DNA from: Tolypocladium sp. Sup5 PDA-1
Taxonomy: Eukaryota; Ascomycota; Sordariomycetes; Hypocreales; Ophiocordycipitaceae
Reading direction: 5' to 3'
Assembly (NCBI GenBank): GCA_000750105.3
Contig: JPHH03000031.1
Coordinates: 304,699 to 368,698, forward strand
Length of the DNA: 64,000 bases
Below are positions 10,332 through 23,717 of the stretch, one piece after another (the first letter of the stretch is position 1; each line of letters opens with the position of its first letter). A program made the translations under genes and the position numbers. The notes under the pieces were generated by a model, which saw only the letters and a program-made list of their open reading frames with translations, did no database searches and was not told the DNA's origin.

Positions 10332-13300
10332 ATGGCTTCTGACAGCTCTGACGACGATATGCCTCTAGCGAGGCCAAACGGCCGCCGTGAGTCTTCTCCA
10401 CTACGACTCGGGTGTCCTTTTTTTTGGTCGCGCACGATGACGAGGTGTCATCTGTCAGCGCTGCTCGGACAGCTCCAACACCTGCCACTGCCTCCACCCA
10501 AGTCGCGCACGAAGCGCTGCCTAGCTAACAGAAGTCTTTCTCTTCCGCAGTCTCTTCCTCCAAAATCTCCCGCGCCGAGGACAAGGCCATGGATCGTGCT
10601 GCGCCTAAGGGAAGCACCGGTCTGGCAGGTCTCTCGGTACGCAACGGTCCCGTCGACGACGACATGGACGTCGACGCGCCGACCACGAATGGCGCCAACA
10701 AGCGCAAGTCGCGATCTTCCATCTCAAAGGTCAACTACAGAGACGAGTCTGAGAGCGATGGTGCACCTCTGGTGAGTGATCCTCCTCGCGATGGCATCAG
10801 GACGTAGTGAGGCTGACTGTGAGATGCCAGGCCAAGCGCCCGAAGCCCACCGCTCCGCCTGCTGAGTCGGACTCCGACGACGAGCCGATAAGCAAGGCGC
10901 GAGCCAAGAAGCTGCCCCCTTCGTACAAGGAGACTGCACTCCCCGAATCTTCGGACGATGAGCAGCCACTGGGCGTCAAACTTGCCAAGAAGAAGGCTGC
11001 CATTGAGAAGAAGGCCGAGACCGAGGCCAAGGCAATTCGCGCAAAGGAGGCGAAGGCGAAGAAGGCAACACCTAAGAAGTCTGTCAAAGATGAATCCGAC
11101 GACGAGCCACTCGCCAAGTCCTCGACCCAGAAGCGCCAGTCAACTGGCGCCTCTGCCAAGAGGAAGTCGAACGGTGTCAAGAAGGAGGAATCTGATTCTG
11201 ATGCCCCCATCTCCAAAAAGTCCAAGGCCAAAGCTGCGACTCCTGCCAAAAAGGGCAAGGCAGCCACCCCTGCGAAAGACACGAAGAAGAGCAAGAGCAC
11301 TGAAGCGAGCGACGACGACGAAGAATTCGCGTGGTGGAATGCCCCGAAGCCCGAGGACGACAGCATCAAGTGGCAGACCCTCGAGCACAATGGAGTGTTG
11401 TTTGCACCGGAATACGAGCCTCTTCCTAAGAACGTCAAGATGCTGTACGACGGAAAGCCCATCACCCTCAGCAAGGAGGCCGAAGAGGCAGCCTCCTTCT
11501 GGGTGGCCATGATGACACCAGCGTCGTCCCATCACCTCGATAACCCTGTGTTCCGGAAGAATTTCTTCACCGATTTCTCGGAATTCGTCAAGAAACACGG
11601 CGCGACGGACTCGAAGGGAAACAAGGTTGAGGTTAAGGACCTCGACAAGTGCGACTTCTCCAAGATCTACGATTATTGGTTAGCGAAGACCGAGGCCAAC
11701 AAGACGAAGAACTTGTCCAAGGAGGAAAAGGAAGCCGCGAAAGCCAAGAAAGACGCGCTTGAAGCTCCCTATGTGAACTGCGTGTGGGATGGCAGAAAGC
11801 AAAAGGTCGGCAACTTCAGGGTCGAACCTCCAAGCCTATTCCGTGGCCGAGGCGAGCATCCCAAGACTGGCCGAATCAAGACTCGAGTCATGCCCGAGCA
11901 GATCACCATCAATATTGGCAAAAACGCCAAAGTGCCAACCCCTCCCGCAGGTCACAAGTGGAAGGCCGTCCAGCATGACCAGAAGGCGACTTGGCTTGCC
12001 ATGTGGCAGGAGAACATCAACGGAGCCTACAAGTACGTCATGCTTGGAGCTGCCAGCGATGTCAAGGGCCAGAGCGACTTCAAGAAGTTCGAAAAGGCAA
12101 GGGAGCTGAAGAAGCACATCGACAAGATCCGCAAGGATTACACCAGGGAGCTCAAGAGCGAGGTGATGGCGGATCGCCAAAGAGCCACGGCCATGTACCT
12201 TATCGACAAGCTCGCGCTCAGAGCCGGAAACGAGAAGGATACCGAAAACGAGGCTGACACCGTGGGCTGTTGCTCCTTGAAGTACGAGCACATTACTCTC
12301 GAGCCGCCCGACAAGGTTACCTTTGACTTCCTGGGTAAGGACAGCATCAGGTACCACGAGACTTTGCATGTCGAGGCCCAAGTCTTCAAGAACCTGAAGC
12401 TTTTCAAGAAGCCGCCGAAGACGGACGGAGACGATCTCTTCGATCGCCTGAACGTGAGTTTGGCGGCAGGATCATGGATGTCTGGTACATGTTTACTGAC
12501 TTGAATTATAGACTTCGCAACTGAACAAGCACCTCAACAGCTGCATGCCAGGGTTGACCGCAAAGGTCTTCCGTACTTACAATGCTTCGTTCACAATGTC
12601 GGAGCTCTTGAAGAAAATGCACAATGATCCGCGGTCCAAGGGTACTTTGGCCGAAAAGGTGAAGCTCTACAACGACTGCAACCGCGAGGTTGCCATTCTT
12701 TGCAACCACAAGAGGACCGTTGGTGCTGGGCATGAGCAGCAAATGCAAAAGCTCGGAGATAGAGTAAGTAGACCTCCAGCTCTCCCTGGCCATGGAAGTC
12801 GCTAACGTTTCATCAGATCAAGGGCCTGCGATACCAAAAGTGGCGGACGAAGAAGATGATTCTCGACATCGAACCTACCCAGAAGAAGAAGAAGGGTGCT
12901 GCCTGGTTCGAGCTGGATGATGACCTGGATGAAGAGTGGATCCAGGAGCACCAGCAGTTCCTGATCGAGGAGCAACGCACCAAAATCACGAAGAAGTTTG
13001 AGAAGGAAAACGAGAAGCTCAAGGCCAACAAGGAGAAGCCGCAGCCCGAGAAGGAGCTTAAGGAGCGACTTCATGCTGTCAAGGAGCTTGAGCAAAAGTT
13101 CAAGAAGGAGAACAAGACCAAAAAGGTTGAGGCCGAGGGCCGAGGCCCGACGGTGGAGAAGTTTCTCAAGGTGATTGAGAAGCTTGACGAGCGGGTCAAG
13201 ATTTTGGAGACGCAAGCCGAGGACCGTGATGGCAACAAGGAAGTCGCTCTGGGCACTTCCAAGATTGTGAGTTCAAACTCCCAATCCGGTGACAACTCAG

Positions 13301-13464
13301 AGGGCTAATGTATTGGTGCTCAGAACTACATCGACCCCCGGTTGACTGTCGTCTTCTCCAAGAAGTTTGACGTTCCGATTGAGAAGTTCTTCTCCAAGAC
13401 GCTCCGGGACAAGTTCCGATGGGCCATCAAGTCGGTGGAGGATGCGGAAGACTGGGAGTTTTAA
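10332..13464 (+). CDS. TOP1: DNA topoisomerase I (type IB)
   Basis: Six exons, 10332-10386, 10551-10771, 10831-12453, 12512-12763, 12817-13266 and 13324-13464, give about 913 residues. The first about 240 residues are a lysine/acidic disordered tail with repeated SDSDDEP-like motifs, typical of nuclear targeting in eukaryotic TOP1. The conserved core begins near WWNAPKP/IKWQTLEHNGVLF and runs through KVGNFRVEPPSLFRGRGEHPK and the catalytic domain. A charged coiled-coil linker follows (about 735-860). The nucleophilic tyrosine is in NYIDPRL at about Y869, right after the junction of exons 5 and 6. The protein ends WEF. TOP1 nicks one DNA strand through a 3'-phosphotyrosine and relaxes supercoils during transcription and replication. 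The first intron (164 nt) is longer than the others. Confidence 0.95.
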
Positions 13465-14010
13465 GCCGCCCTCGTGTGCACCAGATTCCCTTCATGCGAA
13501 CAATGCTGAGAAGTCGACGTTTTTGCTTCAGTTTATTCTTTCCTTCACGCATTGTCTTTTTATATTCGGAGAATACTTACATATAAGAAAGAAAAAAAAG
13601 ATACAAAACCATACATCTCGGGAAGAGAGGCGCAAACACCGGCCACGGGTTGTACGATGGAAGCATGGGCACGGCGAAAATCGAGCGCGTGGCGAAAGGG
13701 GGCGGGTTCTTATTTTGGGATGAGGTTGGAGCGGTTGATGCTGCTGGAGTGTCAACCAACCTCGCGCGCATTCGCACACGGAGGCATATCATAGTATGCT
13801 TGTGGGCAACGTGCGTGAGATCCAGCACGTCGTGCAGGGGGTTTGTTTTAGAATAGCAACAATTCTAGAGACAAATGGACTCGCAGCTTGGCTTTGCTTA
13901 CATGTGTTCATGAGTGCAATACGCGAGTGAGATGCAGTCAGTCTCCTTTTCATTAACCGATCCGGTCTTCCATGCTCGTGTCTCTCGCTCTCTCTCTATA
14001 TATATACCTA

Positions 14011-14049
<39 letters not shown>

Positions 14050-14269
14050 CTTTCCATGTCCGTTTGATCTCTTATGCCGGTCCCGTACCGCCATCATGAT
14101 CAGTCAACCTTGCCTGGTTGTATATGCCAAATGCAGAGTATTCCATCGACGCCATTGTATACAAACCTCGCTGTCCCCTTTTCCGTGTGATGCAAGTATA
14201 TCCCCAAGTCCAAAGTTTACCTACCCAATCAAATAAAATAAAAACGCCAATTCTGCTCTCAGGTGCTCT
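13465..14269. other. Convergent spacer between TOP1 and the Crh-type gene
   Basis: The 805 bp hold the 3' flanks of two converging genes and a compound microsatellite (13981-14050). No credible open reading frame was found. Confidence 0.6.
13981..14050. repeat. Compound dinucleotide microsatellite (TC)(TA)(TG)(CG)
   Basis: A TC-rich run passes into TATATATA, then about fifteen TG units (14012-14041) and five GC units to 14050. Positions 14012-14050 alternate pyrimidine and purine without a break, the sequence form that favours left-handed Z-DNA. Confidence 0.95.
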
Positions 14270-15483
14270 CTAGTAGAGCCTGTGGAGGAAACTCAGCAGG
14301 CCCACAGCCAGGGGTAGCAGAAACGCCGCCGCCAGTGACGACGCCTGGAGTGACGACACCGCCATGCCCGTGTTGCTGCGCATAATCTTGCCCTCGGGCG
14401 TCATGTACCAGCCACTGGGGATCGTCCCCCCCGTCGGGCTCGCGCCGGCCACCCATGGCCACCCCGTCTGCGTGCGCGTCGCGGGGCTGCCGTCGCGGCC
14501 GATACCACCCACGGGCACCGACGCCTGGGCCGTGGTCGCGGCGGGCTGCGCGGCGCTGGCCGTGATGGTGAGCGGGCTCTTGTTGCTGTTGAAGTTGCCG
14601 TTGACGGCGCCGCCGACGGCCTCGATGGACCCCCAGGTGCCGCTCGTGTCCTTGTACTTGTACTCCTTGCCCGTCGAGTAGTCGGCGATGACGACGCTTT
14701 GGACCTGCATCGTGAAGGGCCCCTTGGAGTAGTCGGTCGGCCCGCGCGCCCAGCTCACGGTGCCGGCGGCGTTGGTGTTGGGGTCGCCGCCGGACCAGGA
14801 GCCGAACTTGATCCTCATGGGCGTCTGGGGGTACTGGTCCTCCGCGGCGTCCTTTTGCGCGAGCGTGCGCACCACCTTGCCGCCGGCCATCCAGACGATG
14901 CGGTCTTTCGTCCAGTCGATCGTGTACTTGGTCCACTGCGCCTGCGTGCCCTGGACGCTGTGGAACTGCCCCCGGTTGTACGTCGTGGTGCGGCCCTTGC
15001 CAAAGTAATTCGACTGCATCTCGTCCGGGTTGGCGCCCAGCCACTCAATGTCAATCTCGTCGAGGTCGTCCGACTCGAGCACCAGCGACGAGACGATGCC
15101 CGCGCCGGGGGCAGCCTTCATGGTGATCTCGACGCGCCCGAACATGATGTAGAAGAGCGAGTTGAGCTGCGGCGCGTCGCCGCCGCGCGCAACAGTGAAG
15201 GAGGCGCCGTTGCTGGAGCTGTACGAGGGGGACCCGGAGGCGGCGAAGGAGTTGACGGCGCCCTTGCGGAAGTCGACGTTGACGGTCATGCCGAGGGCTG
15301 TGTTGGCGGGACATTGGGCTGCAGACAGATGGGTCAGCAGGGCGTGTTGAAGATGGGGAGAGGGAGAGATGTCTTACTGTTGAGGGGATTGCATTGGCTC
15401 CATGTCTGAGCCGCGGCCGTGTCGAAAAGCAGAGCCGCCGCTGCCGTTGCCGCCGCAAAGGCGGACCCGAGCGAGCTCCTCAT
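14270..15483 (-). CDS. Crh-type GH16 cell-wall transglycosidase, GPI-anchored
   Basis: Two exons on the minus strand, 15483-15378 and 15318-14270, give about 384 residues. The first exon encodes a signal peptide (MRSSLGSAFAAATAAAALLF, cleavage after the AAAQ region). The GH16 core contains the catalytic signature EIDIE at about E123-D125-E127, with the nucleophile and acid/base glutamates intact, followed by W and a QSNYFGKG segment. A Ser/Thr/Ala-rich stretch leads to a hydrophobic C-terminal tail (SSLAAAFLLPLAVGLLSF). This tail is the expected GPI-attachment signal, with a probable omega site around SNTG. Family knowledge: Crh/Utr2 proteins cross-link chitin to beta-glucan in the fungal wall. 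No CBM18 chitin-binding module is present, as in Crh1/Crh2-like short forms. A 236-codon frame on the opposite strand is a shadow. Confidence 0.9.
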
Positions 15484-17675
15484 GGCGGGAGAAGCTCGCG
15501 ATATGCGGTTCCCTGGCGTCGTGTTGGTAGAGGGTCGAGTCTCGCGACGAAGGCGTGCCGTCCCAATGTCTCTCGTGCGCGAACCAAACGTTGCACAGCG
15601 TTTTCCGGGCAGTTACAGGGAAGACCAGGAATACAACAGGAAGGAAACCTGCAGCCTAGCCGCGCAGACACCCGGATGCTATATCAATGGTTGGGTGCGG
15701 AGGACAGGTCACAGGCTCACGGCACCGTCGACGGTCTCCCGGCACCCAGCCACAAGTGCATCGTCATCGCCAGCGCTCTTTTCCAGGCATTAATCCCGTA
15801 TAACCGGGCACGGCTGCCCGCCAAGGCGACGCCGCCCGCTGGGCCACGTTACGGACTACCATCTGGCCAATCTTTTTCTTGTTTCTTCGGCCGTCGGTGG
15901 GAGGAGGAGGCTGGGACCGCGCTTTACAGGCTGCCGTTGAGGCCCGACGACGCAAGAACTGGAGCTTCCTGTGCCGGTGGGGGCCGGTGGCTGGTATTTC
16001 GCGTGGCTGGGGTGGGGCCGATTCGGGGGCTCTCGACACACCACCCGTCCGGACCGGCCACGACCTACCCTAGAGCCTAATCGGGCGACAAATAATCCGT
16101 ACTTCCTTCGACCTTGAACCGGCACCTCGACCGACTACAAACATTTACAGGGAAACGAGCGACGAGGACAGTAGGGACCCCCCCCTCTTCAATGCCGATA
16201 AACGCACTGCCGATACGGGAGTTCGGCTCGAGCCATGTGCTGCGACTCGCGTCGGCAGTTAACACCGCGGCTGGCGGTGTACACTGGGGAGCCTGGCAGT
16301 TGCAATATATCTACGACAACTTGACATGACGGGGACCGATACCAAACAACAGGGCTATGCAATGCTGACTGCCAGATGTCCCAAACGACAAACGGCACCT
16401 GCAGTATCCGTACTCTGCATCGAAGGGTATATCACCTTCTCTTCCCCTGTCCCAGTAAACCCTGAGATTCCCCCCAGGCTGCTCGGCTTCATGACCAGAG
16501 CCTCGGAATGCCACTGGCCATGTGACAGCAGAGAGGGTCGGCAGCAATATGCAGCATGTCGCCCTCGCCGCCCATTTTGGGTCAATGTTCCGGAGGCCGT
16601 CACCACCGTCGAATCCAAGACGCATACTTCGCACTCGCAGCAGCCACGGAGACCTTGCGCTCCGATTCCCAATGACCTGCTCACTCACCCCACCCCTCGC
16701 CATGCCTGTAGGTTTCAACTTGTTTCTACACAGCCGTAACAGCTGTATGTAGACCATCCTTCGACGTGACATCTCGCAAGATCGGAGTACTTGTGCGGCC
16801 CACACCCAAACTCTGTCAGTCGTTGCTTCATCTGACGCGGCCACCCCAAGAAGCACCTCGCGTCCCTCTCAGACACAGCGGCCAACCATGCTCAGTCAAC
16901 TCAGCACGGCTCCCTCACTCCGAGACGCCGACAACATCTTCCGTGCTCATGGATGGCATCCGGGCCATTGCCACCTGCAGCCTCGCCCGTTAGAGCGCCA
17001 GAGTGAGCCCACTGAGGCACCCCAAGTGCAGCTTAAGCGTCCGTTCGCAAGTCTACCCGCAGCCCGCGCCCGCACGGGGGACACATGTCGTAGGCCTAAG
17101 CACGCGGTCTATCGGGATCGAGAGCCCGCACAGAGCGCCAGGCCTTCTGCAAAGCAACGATGGAGCCGCCGCCAGCGCGATCTCCCTCGCATTTCTACCC
17201 CTCACTGGAGGGGCTATCAGACCTCGTCCCCCGCACCCACCAGGGCTAGGACTGCAAGGGCCCTGACCGCAACTTGGCCCTCGGTGACTGGTTGAAGCTG
17301 CAAAGCGTTTGGTGAAGAGGTTCCAGTTTCATGCTCAGGAACCGACACCACAGTGCAAGGCACTCGGCAGTGGTTGATGAAAACTCAGCAACTCGCGTAC
17401 GGGCATAGACACTGCCACGCAAACTGATGCGAGGGGTCTCGGAGAGTTTCCCCGTTGGTCAGATCGGCACTATACCTTGGAAAATGCAGTGGGATCTTAC
17501 AGAGTATGAGTCCAGTCTCAAAGTTGCTTTTGACTCTCAATGCCAGCGCAATCGCCTGCATATCCAAGAGACAGTCACCACCGTGCTGGTGACCACTAGC
17601 CTAGTCCGGCAAGTTTCAACCGCGAGGTTTAACACACCCAGAAGAATAGACGCGTGTGCAGGTCAAACAGTCGAC

Positions 17676-17696
17676 TACTAGTCCGTACTTCGTAGG
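17676..17696. repeat. TAGTCCGTAC-type dispersed motif
   Basis: Contains TACTAGTCCGTACTTCGTAG, one copy of the dispersed motif family described in the findings. Confidence 0.6.
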
Positions 17697-18291
17697 TGTA
17701 AGAGATTTCGTGGTGCAGAGGCCCCTCGCGTCGGATCCGAGGCGAGCATGTTGGGTGCTTCTTTTGATGGAAAAGACATAGAAAAAGTAACCCAAGGGGA
17801 AAGAGACGCCAGAAGCAACAAGCATGATACTAGTCGTATGTCTGAGCGTCCGAGCCCGAGCCCTTGGGTCAGCACCGAGCAGTTGAGGAGGCACCGTGGT
17901 CCAACGCCATGCAGCAGAGTTTTCCTGGCGAATTGATGGCAATTAGGAAACCGACTGAATGGTAACGTGAAATTAACAAATTTCTGTCTCGAGAACGGCC
18001 ATTGAGCCCAAGTCGACCATGCGTCATTAATCCGAAGCCTGCAGCACGCCTATCCTCGCAGGAACCTATGCCGCTGGACTAATAACGCATGCTTCCTTTT
18101 GCCAACCTGCCACCAGCCACTCGGCTGCTTGGCCGGATGGCGATCCAAGCATTAAGAAGTGACAGGCTGGCCATATCGCAACGTGCGAGTCCCTCTTTGT
18201 TTCTCTGCACCGGCAAGTAGCGAGGTGTCCATGACGTCCGTCGCACAGGGACAGATGTTTCTACCCCCGACGGTGCTGGATGTCTTGGGCA

Positions 18292-18315
18292 CTCGTACGA
18301 AGTAGTCCGTACCAA
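18292..18315. repeat. TAGTCCGTACC-type dispersed motif
   Basis: CTCGTACGAAGTAGTCCGTA followed by CC. It shares GTACGAAGTA with the copies at 23353 and 29694 and AGTCCGTACC with 39517. Confidence 0.6.
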
Positions 18316-20093
18316 CAGGCATGATATGGGCCGCTGAGTTCGTAAAGCTTTGGCAACCTGGGGAAACCACAACCGAGGGCCGAGACATGGCCCCAAGAAC
18401 GGATTCTGGGGGCTCCCGAAGTGTCTTGCTGAAAATGCATCAGCTGCAGTTGATATGCCCCAGATTGCTGATGCTCAACTTGTAGCAGGAGCAAGTCCAG
18501 CTGAGCAACGTGCTACCCTCGTCCACTGGGATTTGGTCCAATGGGGTGGGGCGTCTGTTGTGCTGTCAGACTGTAGAGCACGAAAATGTAGAAGTTTCGT
18601 TCAACCTGCAATACCGCAGGAGGAACTGACCGTTTCGCAATGACGAGTATGCACTCGCATACGAATCCAGATGCCTGTGTTTTGCGGAAAGACGGACGTT
18701 TGGAGCAACCTCACACAATAGAAGCTGCTTGCGGCCCACAATGGCAGCTACCTTGTTGACATCCAACAGCCAGGACCACACAAGCGATAATCGCACTGTT
18801 GCAGATGCTCGGTACAACCACTCACAGTTCGTTACTCGTAGAGACATGCCACTGCGTTGTGATACCCGCATGTACGCAGAGCACGTGCCCAGCTTGAGCA
18901 TTGAGAACTAACGGAGTGGTTTGTCGTCGATCGCAGCCATTTGAGCCCGAGCAATCGATTTGTCAAGGAAACGGGGTTGCGGCCCAAGTTTGACATCGGA
19001 TGAACGAGGGCAGATTCTTGAGCTCGGACGAGATCGCCACATCGCCACACTAGTCGTGATAGTCGTGATAGCGAGGCCGCGCGCTGTCAATTGGCTGAAT
19101 GCTGTGGGCGGCCGGATTCGCATGGGTCCTTTTGGATCGTCAATGGGTTGAGTGAAAGCTGGAGTGAAGCTGGTGGGCCGTGAAACCTTCGAGAAGGCGC
19201 TCCGAATGGGACTTGGCTGACCTTAATTGGCCTGGCCAAGATAGTTCCTGCGCTAGTCTGGGGATGCCCTGGTCTGCTTCGTCACGGATGCCTGCGCTCC
19301 GCCCCCAACTTCAACTAGTTGGGTGCAACCTCTACTCGTAGAGCGAGCGCCAGCGGGTCGGCTGTATGTACCTGGGCGAGCCCGAAGATGCTCATGGCGG
19401 TTGACGTTGCTGGAGACTGTGGAGATGTTCTTGAAAGTCCAAGGCCTGTGGAGCAGCGTTGAGTTTCGACAATGAGGTACGGAGTAGTGTAAGACAAGGT
19501 TATGATAGCCTCGAAGCAATTCTGAGCAACCGAGTCCAAGAGTTGTGGCAGACGGATGGTATCTGCGCAAATTAGACAACCACACTCGGCTTTCCCTTCG
19601 GATCTTCCAGAATCATGCCAAAATTCGAGCGGACCCACGTCGCAATTTGCAGTTGAACTTGGCCTTGGCCAGAAATCCGGGGATCAGGTCAAGGTCGGAC
19701 GACAGGGGTTTATCCCAACCCTGGTCGAGCGGGGATCTTTGGGATGGGCCTAGCCTGGCCACACGGCTGCCCATCCGGGCCGTTGAGTGACCCATGTCCA
19801 TCATGCTCAAAGCAGCCCCTGCCTTTTTGATCGGTGAGACTGGGGCCCTGTGCACTTGAGAGGCACTTCTCCTCCAGGTGCATCGGCCAGGTTATTGGGT
19901 CGAGTCGGCCAATACCACGGCAAATGCTGCCGTGATGGCAACGAGTTTGGCGAATGGCCTCGGCCGCGCTGTCTACACATGTGGTTTGGCTGTCGATATG
20001 CCCAATGTTGAGCATGCAGGTTTGGGAAGCCCAACGGACGACGCATTTTATTTTTATTTTTCATTTTTGCTTCCTGGTGCTTGGTGAGTACGA

Positions 20094-20111
20094 GTACGGA
20101 CTACTCCGTAC
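20094..20111. repeat. Hairpin-forming palindrome GTACGGA/TCCGTAC
   Basis: Left arm GTACGGA (20094-20100), loop CTAC, right arm TCCGTAC (20105-20111): a perfect 7-bp stem. It is preceded by GAGTACGA, another element of the family. Confidence 0.8.
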
Positions 20112-22369
20112 CAACTGTCAGGTACCTTTCGCCTGCATGGTTGCTTCGCCGGGCGATGCGGTGTGGTGGTGGTGGTTGGTCGCGCATGAACGAAGAGATC
20201 CCAGAAAGAGAGGCAGAACCAAACCGAAAACCACAGAGCAACAGGGGCCTCGAGGGACGGCCCAACCGCGGTGTCGGTGGCGAGCAGCCAGTCTTAAACG
20301 AGGCTAGCATCACGCTATCCATCTGGCCACGGTCGGCTGCTGCAGTGTCCGAAGAGGAAACTTGGGAAGACGAATCGCAAGCGACGAGTTTGACGGTGCA
20401 GCACGGGAGGCCTGGGCATGTTCTTTGGGTCGGCCGCTCAAAGGGAAATGCGTTCGACTAACGGGCTCTCCCGATGCCGCCGGGGTCCGTGGGAGCAGCC
20501 GGTTCCGCGACACCACAGCGGAGAAAAGACCCAGCAGAGATGGAGGAGCCAAAGTCAGCATCCTGGCCCTGGTAGGACAGGGTCTTGCGGGTGTGTGTGC
20601 GCTGTTGCTCGGTTTGAAATGACGAGTCCGATTGAAGGTAACTCGCCACGGTTCCTGCACCGCGGCGGTGGTTTTGCTCCCGCGGCAAGTCTGCCAGATG
20701 TCTCAGGGCTTTGGACGGTTGGAGGGTCACGGACAGATGCCCAGGACACCATTGGAGGAGATCGACGGCACCCCGCCAGCGTGCTGGTTCCTTATTTCCA
20801 GTGGTTTAAAGAGGCAGCCGCAGTCGGCGGTGATATTTCGTCTGTCGCCAACTGAGGAACAGTCGGAGCGTTGTGACGGAGGGGCCAGTGAAGATTGTTG
20901 GTGGAGATGATGGGTGGCGGTTGTGGCCAGGAACAGCACTTGCGATGTGACATCGAGGCCCAAAGTCGGCAAGTCAGGTACCATTCGCGCCACTCCTGCT
21001 GTGTACGGAGTACCTGCGCCGTACCTGCATCCCCGACTGCACAAGCTGCACCACACCACAAAGCCCAATTGAGGTTGGTTCTTCGTACCTGGATGGCGAT
21101 GTCGATGTCCGTCTTCGGTGGCGAGAATGACATCCATGGCCGTGATGGGAATGGCCATCCGCGGCACCCCCCCGCGGAGGCATGTGCAACGACTCGCCTG
21201 CGCGAAGGAGCTGCTGCAAGCCCAGGTCCTCGAGCCTCATCCTGCAAGGTACCGAAGCTCTCGTTTGTGCACCGAGGAAACGCCACCAACGGCGCACAAA
21301 CACGAGAAGATTTCGCAACGGCCGCAACCTGACGTGGCCGATTGTCGGATCACAGCATGAGACAAAAGCAAAGAGCAGGACCCGCCAGCGATGCTAACAA
21401 TTGCTTGCTCGAGCGGCTCTGTCCTGTCTTGGCGGCGTTGATGGCCCGCCACTGTGCAACAATTGCAACCTGCTCCAACGTTTCCAGGCAGATGGATACC
21501 GTAATTAGGTACGACACACAAGTGACTGTGCCGCTATCTGCAACGCCACGGCGAACCCGTAGCTCAGGCTCAGTTCTCTGCTCGCTGGCAGTTCAAACAG
21601 CCTGTTCTGGCTAGACGCTATGCCATTGATGGAAGAGACCGCAATGCAGCCTGGCATCTGGGGCAGGCGACTCTTCTGGACAGACAGCATGAGCCATTTC
21701 AACATCACAGGCAATTTGTGCCGCGCTTGTGCTTCTCCACGCCTCGGTCAAGGGAGTGGAGAGGGGCGCTGCAGGTACAAGATGCACGTCGTAAGCTCGC
21801 CATGCCGCTGTCCCCACGCCGATGCAAGCCTCGTTGTGCAAGGCAGTTGTACAAACGCCCATCCTTGAGGTCTACATGTCCGGATAGTGGGCTCCATGCT
21901 CGGGCTGATGAGATGCACTTCAACGGCCACTGTCGATACTTTATGCAGAGCTAAGGTTTCAGGTTGAGCAGCCCACCCGCTGGCCAATAGGACCACAGCC
22001 GCAGGTTTAGCCTGTGGCATAAGTGGCTTTCATTAGCGACGGAGGCAGCTCGGTGCAGTTATCCTCATCTGATGATGGACCGACCGCTCGGGAAGAGATG
22101 GAGCTGCGAAGTGTACCCTGATGAAGCTGATGCACTCGTATCGGCAGCAACGTGGGCTGGGGAACCCACGTCGGTCAAGAGTATTCCGACTTGCCTCGAA
22201 GACCGCTCTTTCGACTTAGTAGTCCGTATGTACATGGTGGTGCGATACTGCATCATGCAAGGTACGATGTACTCCGCAAGCTCGTCGTAGACCCGCGTCT
22301 AGTATCCGGGGTCGTAAACGGCTGCTTCCACTAGTGAGGTACGAGTAGCAATCGAAGCAAGATCTGCTA

Positions 22370-22417
22370 GTATCTACGGACTACGAGTACAGTATCCGTA
22401 TGTAGTACCTACTCGCA
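22370..22417. repeat. Cluster of CGGACTACGAGTAC-type motifs
   Basis: In about 48 nt the words TACGGACTACGAGTAC, AGTATCCGTA and GTAGTACCTACTCG follow each other; these are orientation variants of the dispersed motif. A related copy lies at 22338-22347. Confidence 0.65.
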
Positions 22418-23705
22418 TGTCATGTCATCAGAGCCTGGGTCGATTCATGCCAACCGTCCTGCCAAGTGCCAACCCGAATTCATCAGACGAGCATCCCGAG
22501 ACAGACGTCATGTGCCATCATCATGTCGACTCTGCCCCATCTCTCTTTGACTTCTTGCAGGACTCGGGTCCATCTATCTGGCAGGTGCAAGTGGCCTTGC
22601 ATGTCAATTCTCGTTGGCACCATCGGGAAGATGGTATGACCGCGTCTCGTTCACCGGCTGCTTGAAGCGGGAACATGCCTGTAAAGCCACCCGGCGCATT
22701 GGATTGGGCCTGGTTGCTGCAGTCAATAATTGCTGTACGTAGTCCGCTCTTTTCACTGCAGCAAACAAAGTTCCTGCCATGAATCGCCCAGGCCATGAGT
22801 CGGCTGAGGTGGATATCATCTCCGGGGTCCTGCTGGCATATCGCCCAATGCTGAACAGTCCACGCCCATCTGACTCGGTTCGGCCCAGTGTCAGCGGCCA
22901 TGGTGAAACTGGCAACGTCGTTCATCTATCTGGACAGCGGCTCGGGGCCAGGCGACCGTCGCGAGCCGTGGCTCCATCCTCAGCCCGGCGGGCCTGATGG
23001 CGTCGCGAATGGAGCCCTTATTCACTCTCGTTCCTTTGGCAAACCACCAAGAAGCATGTATTGGACGCCGTATTTGGTGGAGGACAAAGAGGCGCGAGTA
23101 GCCAGCGGCCGTCCCAGAGGAACGGGCTAGCGGCACCCACTCGTGGGCCGTTGTTGCGTCGGGGATTTCTGCCCACGTAGAAGGCAGACGAACGGCATCG
23201 TTCGTGTTTTGCCGTCATACTTCGGTGGTGCAGTTCACATGTCTTTTCTTGTGGTCTCGTATTTCCTGGGAAGCACCGCCGTCCCCGTGGCCCACCCCGA
23301 ACGAGAAGACAAGAGAGGCACCTCAGCCCCGTACACGCTGGGTCGCTAGCTGGTACGAAGTAGCCAAGCCTCGGTCGCTTTGGCATTTGTGTGCACAACG
23401 GCATGCACATCTGCTGGACTGTGAAACGAGACGATGACGACGTTGGCGCACAAGCGCACATTTTCACAATCCACTCGTGCCAACGTCCAGTCCACTTCAA
23501 TATGATCGTCCCAGTGCCCCAGTTATGTTCTCCAGACTGACATGACAGGGCTCGAGGGCTGTCAACTTCACCAGAAGACGCTGTGGTGGCGGGCGGCAGG
23601 TGAAAGTCGACCTAAACTTGGGCAAAATGCAGATCGCCATCAACCGCCGTGACGTGTTGACTGCAAGTCGGCGAACGGATGGGCGTCTCGTCGCTCTTGT
23701 CATGA

Positions 23706-23717
23706 CCCCCCCCCCCC
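23706..23717. repeat. C12 homopolymer
   Basis: Twelve consecutive C residues in the gene desert, seen directly. Length may vary between strains or be a sequencing uncertainty. Confidence 0.9.

Noticed and set aside
14699..15409. 236-codon frame opposite the Crh-type gene
   Set aside because: Shadow of the GH16 coding strand; its Gly/Arg/Val-rich text shows no family features.
20792..21332. Overlapping frames of 117-165 codons on both strands in the desert
   Set aside because: Mutually overlapping, no recognisable domains, and Cys/Arg/His-rich chance composition.
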